Positions 44,780 through 57,800 of a stretch of 64,000 nucleotides of DNA are shown piece after piece. The stretch is from Schistosoma mansoni (taxonomy: Eukaryota > Platyhelminthes > Trematoda > Strigeidida > Schistosomatidae). The notes beneath the pieces were generated by a model. It did not search any database. It was given only the letters and a program-made list of their open reading frames with translations, and was not told the origin of the DNA. Within the stretch, counting starts at the first letter, position 1. The number at the start of each line of letters is the position of its first letter. The DNA is taken from the NCBI RefSeq assembly GCF_000237925.1, contig NW_017385999.1:682001-746000 (forward strand), in the 5' to 3' direction. Position numbers and translations under genes: made by a program.

Positions 44780-45593
44780 ACTTTAAGTGTATTAATTAAA
44801 CAGTTCCTGCCATCATCTGTCGACAAAAAAGACATTGTGAAAGTGTAGGACATTGTGATACAAGTTTATGTTTCCGACACGAGAGATAAATTACAAAAGC
44901 ACCATCGAAGAAAACAAGAATATGTATGTAATATTTGAAGTGATAACTATTCTCTACGGTTATATAGGTACAGTCATCAGTGTTAACTCACATAACCGTA
45001 AGTAAAGCTTCACGTGGGTAGTTGTGTAAAATAAAATTTTCATTTACATATCGTCGTAAATTTTTTCTTTAAATCACAGAACTCACAAAAAGATTATTGA
45101 GATTTTCAACAGTTGAACAGGCGTTACGAATGAGAATAACCAGTGGAATATTTTGTTGTTTAACCCTCTTTTTCAGTAAACTTTTTAAAAACGTGGTCCT
45201 ACTTTCTTGCTTGCATGCTAAACTTTTTGACTAAGTATTGAGAAAGCCTGTTTGATTTCAAATGCACTTTGCAATTTAGTATACATGCATACTTAATATT
45301 ACATAAACCGATTTTTCTTTTATCGATCTTTTCAAATTGCAATAAGACTTGGCAATAACAATTGAAATACATAGCGATCGATGATCGAGCATCTGCCAAT
45401 TAATCCTAAAGTTGCACAATACGACGTTTCTTTAAACGTGTACGATTTTTAACGTCAAATACAGTGTGTTAAGGAACTAAGGAGACGTTTGGGGTTATGC
45501 CGAAGGTGTGTTAAAAGTTGAAGCATCATTTGATAAATCGGCTTTCAATTACGTGAAAATTAGACGACCAAGCGATTTTTTTGACACAGAGCT

Positions 45594-45742
45594 ACATAAA
45601 GGGGGAAAATTCTCATTATTTCTCCCGGGTAGGCGAAAAAGCAGACATTTTGGCGCGTCTCCCTATTATTTTGTCTTTACTTTCCAACCTATTTTCCCAT
45701 TTATTTCCTCTTTATTGGTTGTTTGGGCTATGGAACAAAGAG
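45594..45742 (-). repeat. Right inverted terminal block of the CACTA-like element
   Basis: It runs from acataaagggggaaaattc to tttattggttgtttgggc and is the inverted counterpart of 42369-42482, with about 30 additional bases in the middle. Confidence 0.6.
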
Positions 45743-48700
45743 CTCTCAACTTCGGTACCAGAGTACACTAACATTTAATGTTATCATTCTAATTCAGGTG
45801 ATAAATGTCGAGAATGATGTATACCGCCCAAACTGACAATAGGTATTGCCCCTCCATTCTCAAACACTAGAGAGTGAGAACATCACATCAAACCCACCAG
45901 TCGCTATGTAGCACTAGCTGCGTAGATTGAGGTTATGAAATTCAATATCTAAATTAATGTAGGATTATCACATGCCGAATGATTTATTTGTGCTCTCATT
46001 TCCGCATGTTAAACTGTTTAACACCTTTTTAGCATCTTGTGAAGTCGTTTAAGGTTTTGGCCGCAGAAGTTTAGGAGAGTTGATCAAATATCTAGGAGGT
46101 TGAAGCACTTACGTGTTTTTCCTTCAATCGCAAGTTTAGTGTATCACACTTCTGCCGTCATTAGGCTGATTACATTGATGATGCAATCGAGAAATTTGAA
46201 CGAAAAGACACATGTTGAAAATAAAGTAAATACGAGCGAACAAATTTACTGCTGTGAGTAAATTATCAAAAAAGTAGTTTTATAAGTGTGCAACATTGAA
46301 TCTGTCCTCATTAGTCTAACCAGACCAACCCTAGTTGAAGGAGGTCCATCAGGCGCAGGCAAAAGAATACGTTTGGGTACACGGCTCAACGCATTTATCG
46401 CAACAACTAATCGGCTTAGATTGTCTGATTCTCGATGTGTAGACCACTTTTCAGATATATAAGCTTTCTCCACTCTTAAATTCTAGCTTGACCAGAGTTA
46501 AGATCTTTGGTCGAGAAGGTATCAGAAACAACCGCGTTGCCAAGCATTGAATCTAAGTGACATCTTCAAGTAAATAATGTTGATAAGGAAGAACCATATA
46601 GTCTTCACTTATAAGCATAATAGGTCAAATGATCTGTATCTATCACTGCAGCTAGTTTTCCATTAGAGATCCAGCTTCTTGGTGAAAGCGTTCACTGATT
46701 GATCTGACAACCCTTGTCGAATGAGAAGGGGGAAATGGATCAGTGTATGTGTAAACCGGAATCACACCCTGAGATTTTTCGATCATGGTCTTTGAAGCTT
46801 CTTCCTGCGACCTCTGAGGCATTGTAATACCCAAATAATTATTTAAGATATGGAATATCAATATATGGTCACCTCACATTCTACGGTACAATAAAAGGGA
46901 AAGGTTCAAGAGTTACCATCGCTCGTCGTGGGGAAGCTTGGAAAGTCCTTGCAGTAAATTAATACACACACGTTGAACATAACTGTGTCAGCATCCCAAA
47001 TTGAACATGAACTTGATGCCTGAATGCAGTATCCTAAGTTAGTTTTTAGTGAGCCAGCAGAGGAACTTAATCAAGATATGACAATACGCATATGATATTT
47101 AAAATTCGAATAATATTTTCGTTAAAATATTTGGGCGCTCGGTGACTATAAAACCTGAGATAACTATTGTATTTCAATTCACATCTGTTTCCAAGACACG
47201 ACTATTATATCTCCTGGGTTTTTTCGTGCCTGCGGGAGTGGAAGTGGTTTTCCACTTACGGTTCACTGACTACATTCACTGCATCCATTATGCATTGCCA
47301 CACTCTTTATAACAGTGATCTGAGATCGCGAAATTGAGACCATTTAAGCAATTGGTTCAATCAATCTCAAGATGAAGTTGGTTACCCTCATTTCGTATTA
47401 ATTTCCGATTTTTAAAGTCATCTGCAAACACAAGTATCTCCAACATGAACAATCTTGGTAATCTATCGAAGTGATGAAATAATGTGGTGAGCCCAAAATG
47501 GTACTTTAGAGCATACGACTTTTGGCCGGTTTCAAATTAAGTATTGCCTGACTCTCTGTCTTCGGACACAAAGAAATGTTCTTATCAAGAATGTACGGTA
47601 TATGTTATGCCAGTGCTCAAGATAATATTCTAGGTTCTTGTCCGAAATCGCGGCAAGAGTCTCCAAAATACTCTTTTTTGCCCTGTTTTATGATCTGTTT
47701 TAAATGAATTTGTCACTACACAGCGATTGGTCAATAAAAAAATCTGGGACTTTGATCAGAAAAACACGAAGGTAAATAGCGCGATGTTTGGTGTTCGGTA
47801 GAAACTTGAAGTATGCTTTTCTTACCTCATGCTAAAGGAAACTTTACAGAGCTTTTATATTTTTACGTGAGTCTTACACCGAGACTAGCGCAAACTTTAT
47901 TTATATCTATATATTATAAAATAACTATTGATAAGTGGCTTTGGAAGTTGAAATCCAAGATCTTGATTTTCGATTTAAATTTTTTACGTAACCGATTTTG
48001 TCATCAATGGCAACTTCTCATTACATTTTGTGATTGTGGTGCATCTAGACAAAAATTGTCGGAATTCTATAAATGGTGATGTATATGTGATTTGCTTTAG
48101 AGCTTAAGAATAACACAACTTATAATTATTGACGTCACATTCTTGAAAGTTCAGTAAGCAAATCGTGGTTGAGTTGTGTAATTTTGCTTTACCTCTTATG
48201 AATTCCTCTATCTATCTCGATATACATAGACACAGAACGTTGTTCGACACTATGGTATTCTTACTTCACATCAAAATAAAGGCGTTTATCTTTGATTTAC
48301 AAAAAAATCAGGTTGACAGAAATGTATGGTATTTAGGTGCAAACATACCACTATGATTAATTTTGTATATTATCAGCCATGAGCTTTAAACAGGGTCGAT
48401 AGTTACATTTTTTAGTTTGATTAAGGAATGAAAAGAGCCTCATTATTTTCAATTTCATTGTGGGACATAAATGCAGTGTACTTACAAGTTCAGAGCATTT
48501 CGCATAGTACGTTAGATCAAGCATTCATAACACAGGTTATATGTGATTTCTAGGTTGACGTTCTACGTATAAAGTGATATTGTTTGGGCTTAGCCACAAA
48601 CTAGTATACAAATATTTCAGAATGTCTGTAATATTGTTATTATTAACAGCAGTTCACTTCAGATGACCTTTAAATAACGGCATTTTTCTGGGGCAGTCAT

Positions 48701-48881
48701 TCAGCAGGAAAGAAAAAAAACATGAATTTATTTATTGCTGTATGTCCTGTTGCAAGAGTTTACCTCTGTTGTTAGACAAGCTATATTTCCATTTTATTTT
48801 AGTTTTGTGCAGGTTATGCATGATTGTTCAACACCCGAGTTCAGTACTCTGCGGCCTCTCTGTATAAAAACAATTCTATAG
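45743..48881. other. Intergenic region upstream of the visible MAGUK exons
   Basis: No supported exon was found, although the first coding exon(s) of the MAGUK gene should lie here. A strong acceptor (ttttattttagttttgtgcag) ends at 48812, followed by an ATG at 48816 whose frame stops at 48879-48881. Two minus-strand frames, 46652-46861 (SQGVIPVYTYTDPFPPSHST) and 46246-46473 (ALSRVPKRILLPAPDGPPST), have coding-like composition but match nothing I recognise; they may be retroelement remains. Confidence 0.35.
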
Positions 48882-51800
48882 AATAAACTGCAATATACCG
48901 ACGTCCAGAGCTATCTTCAGTTTTGTCATGAAGCAAAGACATTCAGTAGGTATGACTTGACAAATGCTATTCATTTTGTAATTTCTAACTTAGCCGCCCT
49001 CAAAAAGGTCAAGAAAAATATTAAAAAACACTTCAACGATCAAGATGCTTCTGAACTCCACAAAGTGTTGTCGAAAAAATTGTTCGGGAATTTAGTAGAG
49101 GTAATTCTAAGAACTTATTCTATATTTTTATGGTTTGAGTGTGTTTATTTCTTCTCATTCTGGCTTTATATCAGTTAGAACATACTATGGTGAATCGATA
49201 TGTAATGTACAACTAGAGACTAGTATCTCATTGTACTCGAGCAGAATTTTGTTCTCGTACCTAAATGGCTGTACAAGGTACACCTATGTTTCGCATTAAC
49301 TCAGCTTTTTTATTACGATTGGTGAAATGTAGTTTTGTTGTGAGGTATCAAGCAAATTTTTTGGCAAGTATCTATATTACACAAGTTGCCTAAACTATAA
49401 CCTATCTCCTGTATAGTCACAGTCCACAGGTTTGTTCATGCTTCTCAGTATTGTTAGACTGTTCACAAGTTTGATTTATATGGGTTTAGTGTTTATAGTT
49501 TACTGCATGAACCTTTAAATAACCATAATATCATTTTTTAAGAGAGGATCTGTTTGTACATGTTAGAAAGTGGAAAAGTAGGTCATGTAAATCCTTCATT
49601 TAAACCAACATTAACGATTGTCCACAGTATCTCGAATTTTCTAACTGTATAATGTGAGTCTCAACTCACCTCAATTATTATATCAACTTACAGCTGTCAC
49701 AGCTCCTTTGCGTGATGTTAAAATTTAGTGCCTGATGGACTTTTTTTATCTGTGTTTATTTATAATTTAGAGAGACCTTCGAGATTTTTAAAATTGTTTG
49801 CATTGATAACTGTTCGGCTTGTTATTTTGGCAATCTATTTATTCGGTGTATATTACTTACAAAGTACACGTTTATGTACTCTTTTATGTATGAGGAGTAA
49901 GGAAACTACATGGTTGTTCAAACTGAAGTTGGTGGGGTAAACTCCGAACTTAGGGCCTGCTGATTATAATACAGGTGTAGCAATTTGAGATCAGGCTTGA
50001 GGTTTTAACTTTGGAAATTATCTAGTGATTACGAAATCGCGTATTCAAATCCATTTCACTGAGTTAGGTTAGATAATAAGGCAGTACCTCAAAATTCGTG
50101 CTGCAACTAATATGTGGATATTAAGTCTCATTCTTATCGGATATTTTTCAAAACAATGTTCATATCACATATATCACCCAAAAACGAAGAAATGTAATTA
50201 TTTTTAATCTTGTTTCTACATCTCATGCTCAGCTTTGTTTAGGGTTTAGTTAAATATTATAATTCATCTAGCTCCAAGCATTTTCATATTCCTTACGTTT
50301 GCTCTGTGGTAATATCACGATAGTTATTCATATCGTTTTCATATCTTAAAATTAGGCTACATTCGTACTTATATAGTCATACAGATGAACGAAGTCATGT
50401 TTAATATAGGTAAAGTATCAGTTTTCTGCCAACGCGGAAACGTCAAACTGTTTATGTTGCTCTTTAGCATATAAACAGCAAGAATGTTCTGTTTTTAAGC
50501 AAACGTATATTTTTGGAAGCTCTAATAATTTCTGTCGTCTAGTTTGGGCTTTTATGAAAGCGGAAATTTATTTCGCGAAATATATTTGTTTCTTCTTACA
50601 CTGTCAGTAACAATAACGTTTTATCATTTAGCTAACTATGTACATTAAATTACTTAACTGACTGGATTAATAAGCCACTTGCTTACTGATGTCATAATTG
50701 TGGACAAACCGGCCATTGAAGCTTGATTATAATGCGTAAAATTGTGTAATACAGACTACTTTAGTTTGTCAGCTCTTCGTGTTCACGTACCTGTTCATTT
50801 TAATTTTAGTAGATCATAATATAACCTGAAGTGCGACATTTTGCATGACCTTAGTAACAAGAAGTAAATCAGTGATTATTGAATATACAGAATGAAGCCA
50901 TCTGAGAATTGTAATGTGCGAATCCTGTAGACTTAGAATTAACATTTGTCTTTCAGTACTATTAAAACTAAGACCGCTTGGGTACGTATATGTCATCGAA
51001 GTAAAATTAATGAAATTTTGTTTATTTTATCCCTAATGTCCTTAGATATTTGATCTAATATCTTATCCTTGTGAACAAGTACCAAATGAAGATACAGATC
51101 TAAATGCTATTACCAAAGACTTAGTAGAAGCACTTTATGATGGTCCATTAACTATTGATCCGTTGGATGTAGAAGCGAATGAATTAATTCAACTACTTAG
51201 TTCTCCAGTATGGCGTAGCTTTTCTACTGCATACACTGAAATAACAACCAGCCACTTTGACATGCCTGAATTACCTGAAATAGCGTACATGACGTCGGGC
51301 CTGGGTGGTATTAATACAAATCTAGGAAGTTTGATGGCCAGTAAAGCATCTAATTTACAAGTGGCTGACAGAAGTTTTGGGGATGGCGTTATTAAAGATG
51401 ATCGAAATGGAATTCCCAATGAACTATGTAATTCACGATCAATTATGTATGGTGCCGGTAGTGAAAAAGTGTATACTGACTTGAGAAAAAATGAAGCTAC
51501 ACTTACTGGAGGTGGCGATGGTCCAGCATTGCCACCTGTAGATGGTGCAGTAAAAATGATCGGGATTCAAAAGAACCATGGTGAAGATTTAGTGAGTTGA
51601 TTTCTTATTTAATGCGTTATAAGACGTCGCGTATATATAATAAAAAAATAGTCAGTCCGGATATATGGTTTGAAAGTTTGTAATTAAAGAAATTAAAGAT
51701 GTTACGAAAATCTATAGTAATATTAAAACTTCAGAAAGTTTAGAACTAAAGCACTCAATAGACTAGCACAGTAGGAAACATTCAGAGATTATGTTAAGGT

Positions 51801-54800
51801 GGAGTTCCATGTCAGTTGAAATGAGTAAATTGAATGTCGATTAATATATGATGCGTGGATCTTATGGTGTCGTGGCTCAAAGAACAGATAATGGCGACCG
51901 TCTGTTGCAGCTATGCTCAGATAACCGCCTGTTTCTTGCAAATACTAACTTTAAGCACAAGGAAAAACATCTTTTGACATGAAGACTCCGGAATTCGTCC
52001 CAACGTTGGACCCAAATAGATCTCATCGCTATCAGCCACCGATGGAGGGACTCGATAGAAGAATATCGGTCATTCTAGAGCACATGCTTAGATTCAGATC
52101 ATGCTCTAGTGCGAGCACGTATCTGTCTGCGTCTTACTGGACGTAGGAAAGACACTGCAAGAAAACCTCTTGGTTTTCTACTTAATGATAGGCAAGCTAA
52201 GAATATATTTCAGGAACAACTAGAAAAACAGTTAGGCAGCCATGTAAGTTGTGCCCACCTCGAGGCATCGTGGAATGACATCCGAAAAGCTGTGGAAACA
52301 GCAGTGATATCTGCTAGTACGGTAAACCATAAGGTTAGGGAGAAACACCCGGTCTCAGCAGCATCTACCGCACTGATAGATGCTCAAAAGCCCATCCCAT
52401 ATGGCTCTAAACATAACGAAGAGCGGAGTCAGCTTAAGCGCAGGCTAATAAAAAGCCTACGCAATGACCGTGAACAGTGGTGGGTAGCGAAAGCAAGAGA
52501 GATGGAAAAGGCAGCGGCAATAGGTAACAGTAGGCAGCTATTCAGACTCGTTAAAGAAACCGGTATTAGGAACCCAAGTATCAGTGAAACTATCTCAGAT
52601 AAAGTTGGGCATATCATTCATTTTCAATCCAGGAAATTGGATCGATGGACATAACACTTCAGGGATCAGTTCAGCTGGCCTTCAGCCACACTTCCGTTTC
52701 CCACGATCCCCAGTTGCCCTGAATGGCAAGTTAATGTAAATCCACCAACACTTTACGAGGTTGAAAAAGCTATAGGAAATCTGAAGCGAGGGAGGGTAGC
52801 AGGCCCTGACAGATTTACCCTTGAGATTTTTAAGGATGGCGGCCCAGTACTAGCAGCGAGATTAACTGAGGTCTTAGGTAGAATCTGGGAACTGGACGTA
52901 ATTCCATCTGACTGGTCCCAATCACTGATTGTGCCAGTCTATAAGAAAGGACAAAAGTCCTCCTGTGACAATCACAGAGAAATCAGTCTGACTAATATAG
53001 TATCTAAAATATTAGCTTCAATAATACTTGGACGCCTAACCAAAGCTCGTGAAGAATAGACTAGAGAAAACCAGGCTGGTTTTCGACCTGGATGTGGTTG
53101 TATAGACCAGGTATTCACTCTACATCAGGTCCTGGAACATAGACACACATTCAGACGCCCCACAACTGTAGTATTCTTCGACCTTAAGGCGGCATTTGAC
53201 TCCGTTGATCGTGAGATTCTATGGCAGTGTTTGTCATTGAAAGGAGTACCAAAGAAGTACATTAACCTTATAAAGGCTCTCTACTCGAACACAACTGGTC
53301 AAGTTAGAGCTTATGGTGAACAGTCATCAGAATTGATTACCTCAAGTGGTGTTCGTCAGGGCTGTCCACTTTCTCCATTTTTGTTTAATTTTGTCGTTGA
53401 CATGCTTTTAGAGATAACACTTTCATCATCTAAATCTCCAGGAGTTGAACTTTTACCAGGAGACTCACTTGTTGACTTAGAATACGCTGATGATATAGTT
53501 CTATTTGGTGAAGACGCTGACAAAATTCATAGTCTTCTGACCACTATAAGCAACAATGCAGGGATGTTCGGGATGCGATTCTCCCCCTCGAAATGCAAAA
53601 TGTTACTTCAGGATTGGGTCGCATCGACACCTGAACTAATGATAGGGAGTGAAGTATTTGAGCGTGTCTACCGCCTCATTTATCTTGGGAGTCTCATCAA
53701 CCCTTGTGGTCTGGTGTGTGACAAAATCTCAGCACGGATATAGAAGGCTCGTCTAGCTTTCACCAACTTGCGTCATTTATGGTGCAGGCGAGATATCCGT
53801 CTAACAACCGAAGGACGGGTTTACTGCGCAGCAGTTCGTTCCGTCCTACTTTATAGCAGTGAAACATGGCCGATAAGAGTAGAGGATATTCGTAGGCTAC
53901 TAGTTTTCGATCACAGGTGTCTTCGAAGTATTGCTCGTATATCCTGGGACCACCGAGTAAGCAATGTAGTTGTTAGGAAACGGGTACTAGGTAAGGATGG
54001 CAAATCGATTGATGAAGTAGTGAAACTTCATCAGTTGAGATGGCTGGAACACGTTTTATGGTGTAGGAGTAGGTTGGAAGAAAGCTATGGGTGGCCAGAC
54101 CAAAACGTGGTACAAATCCATGAAGTCACTGACACGTGGATTGAGCCATGTTTGTATGTGTAGACTACCTGGAATTCAGAATTCAGACGTAACTACCGAG
54201 CTTAATTTTTGTCCACCATATTATAAATCTTGTCAGATTTAATAGGGGATTGAGTGGTCTAAAACATTTGGTTGTAAGTCAAAACCTAGTTTATTTGTTT
54301 TGGTAGCTAGCAACATGTGTTGTGTACCGCTTATTCACCGAATATTTTCGAATTACACATAATCTCATATATACTTTTTTACAATTTCTCAGAAGATTCT
54401 AATATCCATAACACGAGTTCAAATTAAGTTTTACTTTAAATAGAATACACATACTATTACTTCATATTGTGGAAATTTTTTTGTATCGATGACAAAATCT
54501 TTAGAGCATATATTTGCCTACCTTTAATAAAAATATTTATTTTCATTATTTATGGCACATCTATTTTCTTTTTTTTCTTTACTTTTTCCCTCATATTTCC
54601 GAATAATCTATAAAATTGAGTGGTTCTTATCACTAATTCTTTTGCGATGGTTAGTAGATGTCAGCATGGGAATATGTTTCCTCCAACCTTCAAATTAAAT
54701 CTATAAGAACTTTTGTTTAAATTTGAAAAAATAGTTTCGTAGTAGCTGGGCTCCAAGGTAATATAAGACATTAAGCAGGTCAATTATATTTGTAAAAATC

Positions 54801-57800
54801 TCAGCGATTAAACTTTAAGTAAATCCAGCGTTTCGATCCTCAATCTAATCCAAGCTTTTTCAAGGAAATACAATTAAACATCAAAATTACAGAATATAAA
54901 TATGTACATGGTTCTCCGGTTAACTGTATCCTAAACGGGTCATCCAATCATGTTAACACTAATGAAAGTAAGATTTTTTTGTACTGCATATGAAACATTT
55001 AGTGTGAAAAGTTAAGAAAATTGTGTTAAGACAACAGTTGTGTGTTTATGTAGGTAGATCTGATATGAATTAAATAGTAGTATGTTATCTCGATAAAAGC
55101 ATTTCTTTTATAACCGCCATTCTCATTTGACGAAAGTTTTACTCAACATTATTTTGAAGACAAGATAGGGAAGGTTTGTTGCTCAGCTAACTGAACTGAT
55201 TGTCATTATTTCTTACGTCATCAAGTAAATATTTTTATTTTCGCAAATTACCAGATAATCTGTTCTTCTCTGCCTTTTTATAAAACGCCGATGTTTTCAT
55301 CCAAAGATTTGATTGTTTTTGAAATATCACATTGTTTTATTCTATGCAAAATTAAAAATTATCACAGGGTATCACTGTTATTCAACAACAATATATGTCT
55401 GCACATTATGGTTTAGTGAAGGAACTGGTAATTAAACGAATTTTAGCTGCTTCTCATGTTGAACAGCTGGATTTGCTACACGTAGGTGATGTGATTCGTG
55501 AAGCAAATGGAGTTCCAGTTGATAATCCTGAAGTATTACAGAAAGTATTAAAAAATGCATCTGGAAACGTCACACTGAAAATCATTCCTGGTTACCAATC
55601 AACTCCTATTTCTTCCCAAGTAAGATTGATGAAGAACTATGTTTTTTCATCAAAATTTTATCTTATATTTTTTCACTTATTTTATAAAATTTTGTAATAA
55701 AAAATGTTGATATACTTGATGCTAATTACGAGGTCTCCTTACTCGGTAACGAAACGAAGATCAAAGACACAGTAATACGATAGGCTATTCCAATCCGTTG
55801 TCCCAGGCCCCGCTAACTAGAGTGAGACGTCCAAGAAGGAAGTGGGGAAAATATATTCCGTAAGCAGCCAGAAGCACAAGCAATCACAACAGGAAGAAAT
55901 CAAACGTATATATACAGCATGAAACTGTCCTTGGAAAATGTTACAAAACAGCATACTAAAAGATACAACGGACTAATAGCGTTTAAGATTTTCTCGAGTG
56001 GGAAATACGACATGAAGGTGAAAAGAGCGCTTTTGGCGCGAAAACAACGAAATTCAAATTTTCAAAATAAAATTACAAGTCATTTACCAAGTGAGTTCTG
56101 GGGATCTAACATCCCCAACAAACATTCAATTCGTTTATTCAGTAGGTTTCTGTTAAAATCCGATTTGACTAAACAAATCTTTGATTTATGTATTATTGAA
56201 TCAAGTTGTTTTAATAGTATATTACTCGGTGTGTATTAGTTATAAAAGGTAATAAAATAACAATATCTACATGTTTTGGAAATTTTAATTTCTTGTTTTA
56301 GCGCCAGAAAAACCCATTTACACCTTCATGTCGTATTTCCCACTTGGGAGGACCTTAAATGTCATTGCTTCGTTGTCTCTTTTAATGTGTTATTTCGTAA
56401 CGCTTCCCAAGGATTTTTTAATGCTACATATGTACGCTTGAATTGTGCTTGTGTTTGTTGTTCGTACTTCTGGCTGCTTGTAGAATACATTTCTTTCTTC
56501 TGAACCTGGACTCCTCTCTCTAGTTAGCTGGGCTGGGACGCATTGGAATAGTTAGCTGATTTGGTCAATATGTCACTGATTCTTCGTTCCGTTCGCAGAT
56601 TAGGTGAACGCGTAATGTCTTCAAACATAGCATTTCATGAAATAAAACATTTTTTTTGTGAAAATTTTCTTGAGTGTTCTGCAGTTCAGAAAAAAAGATT
56701 CTTAGCTATTTGAAATTGTTTCAATTTCAGATCATCAGTGTACGATGTTTTAACTTAAAGCTTCAATATTAGTGAAATATAATATAATTCAACTTACCGA
56801 ATTTTCAGGAGTCAGATGTTTCTTACAGTTTAGTATTGATCTGAAAATAAATTCAGTGCAATGAAATTGCAGTTCTTCTTTTCAGTGTAGATAGTTACCA
56901 CTTGACAGATGGTAGTAAATTAAATTATATTTAAAATACATTGATCATTCACATTATATCATTGTGTTATATTGCATATTTTTAATCTACTTGAGCTGAC
57001 AGTCATTTTTTTACTCTTATACGTGGATATCAACGTAGACTGCATGTCATTAACACAAATTTGTGTTGCTGATAATAAATTTAGACTCAAGTTCGATTCA
57101 AAATTCGTTAATAAGTATTAAAGAGTTATCTTATGGTTTCATGTTGCTACTAGGTTGTAAATACGATATATTGTTATAGGAAATCACTTAAAATGGTCGT
57201 ACTATTGTGTAAAGTGATTAATGGTATTTATCCAATACTTCTCAATCGGTCAGCATGGAAATGTATCATCATAACTAAGCAAAGTGACAACAATAAGATA
57301 TATTTGCTTTATTTTTTATCCGTAAAATCAACTTTCAGTCTTGGTTTCATATTTCTTAGCATAAATTAGGAAGATGTCTTTGTCAAATAGTGTCTGGTAA
57401 TTAAGACGACAGTTATACTTTTAACTCAAGGGACGAAATATTAAGGATTTTTGACAGAAGAAAGTGAGTGTTCAGTGACCATTATTTAGTTAGAGCTTTT
57501 CATCATATTTAAGACTCATCAACTAAATAAAGTTGTACCCTAGTTTTTGTTTTGTTACTAGGAGATAAGTTATGTACCTAGAGCTTGAAACATAGGATCA
57601 TTACGCATCAGGCCACTGGGTCACAAATATCATCAGTTGTTCAAAGGGTTACGATATATATATATATATATATATATATATTACTTGTAATACTAGGAAT
57701 ATGGAAACTTGAATACAGACATAATCAAACACGCGAACTGATTTTCACTTCTGGGTTTTATTCAAATTATAATCAAAAAGTAAATATAAGTACTCCGAAA

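Larger units (their letters stand above)
42369..45742. mobile_element. CACTA-like DNA transposon fossil, composite
   Basis: Two inverted terminal blocks (42369-42482 and 45594-45742) bracket 3.4 kb holding a CR1-type RT fragment and a transposase-like coding fossil. The left end starts CACTAACAAAACC, matching the CACTA termini of EnSpm/CMC elements; the right end is degenerate (...aacaaagag). Shared inner words, after inversion, include aatcaataaa/aaccaataaa, ggaaataaa and attttccccctta. The three flanking bases (tct, ctc) do not form a clear duplication. The superfamily call rests on the ends and on a transposase resemblance from memory. Confidence 0.55.

Noticed and set aside
49960-50090. 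tRNA-like words (gtattcaaatcc) in a MAGUK intron
   Set aside because: No cloverleaf can be drawn and the box A partner is missing.
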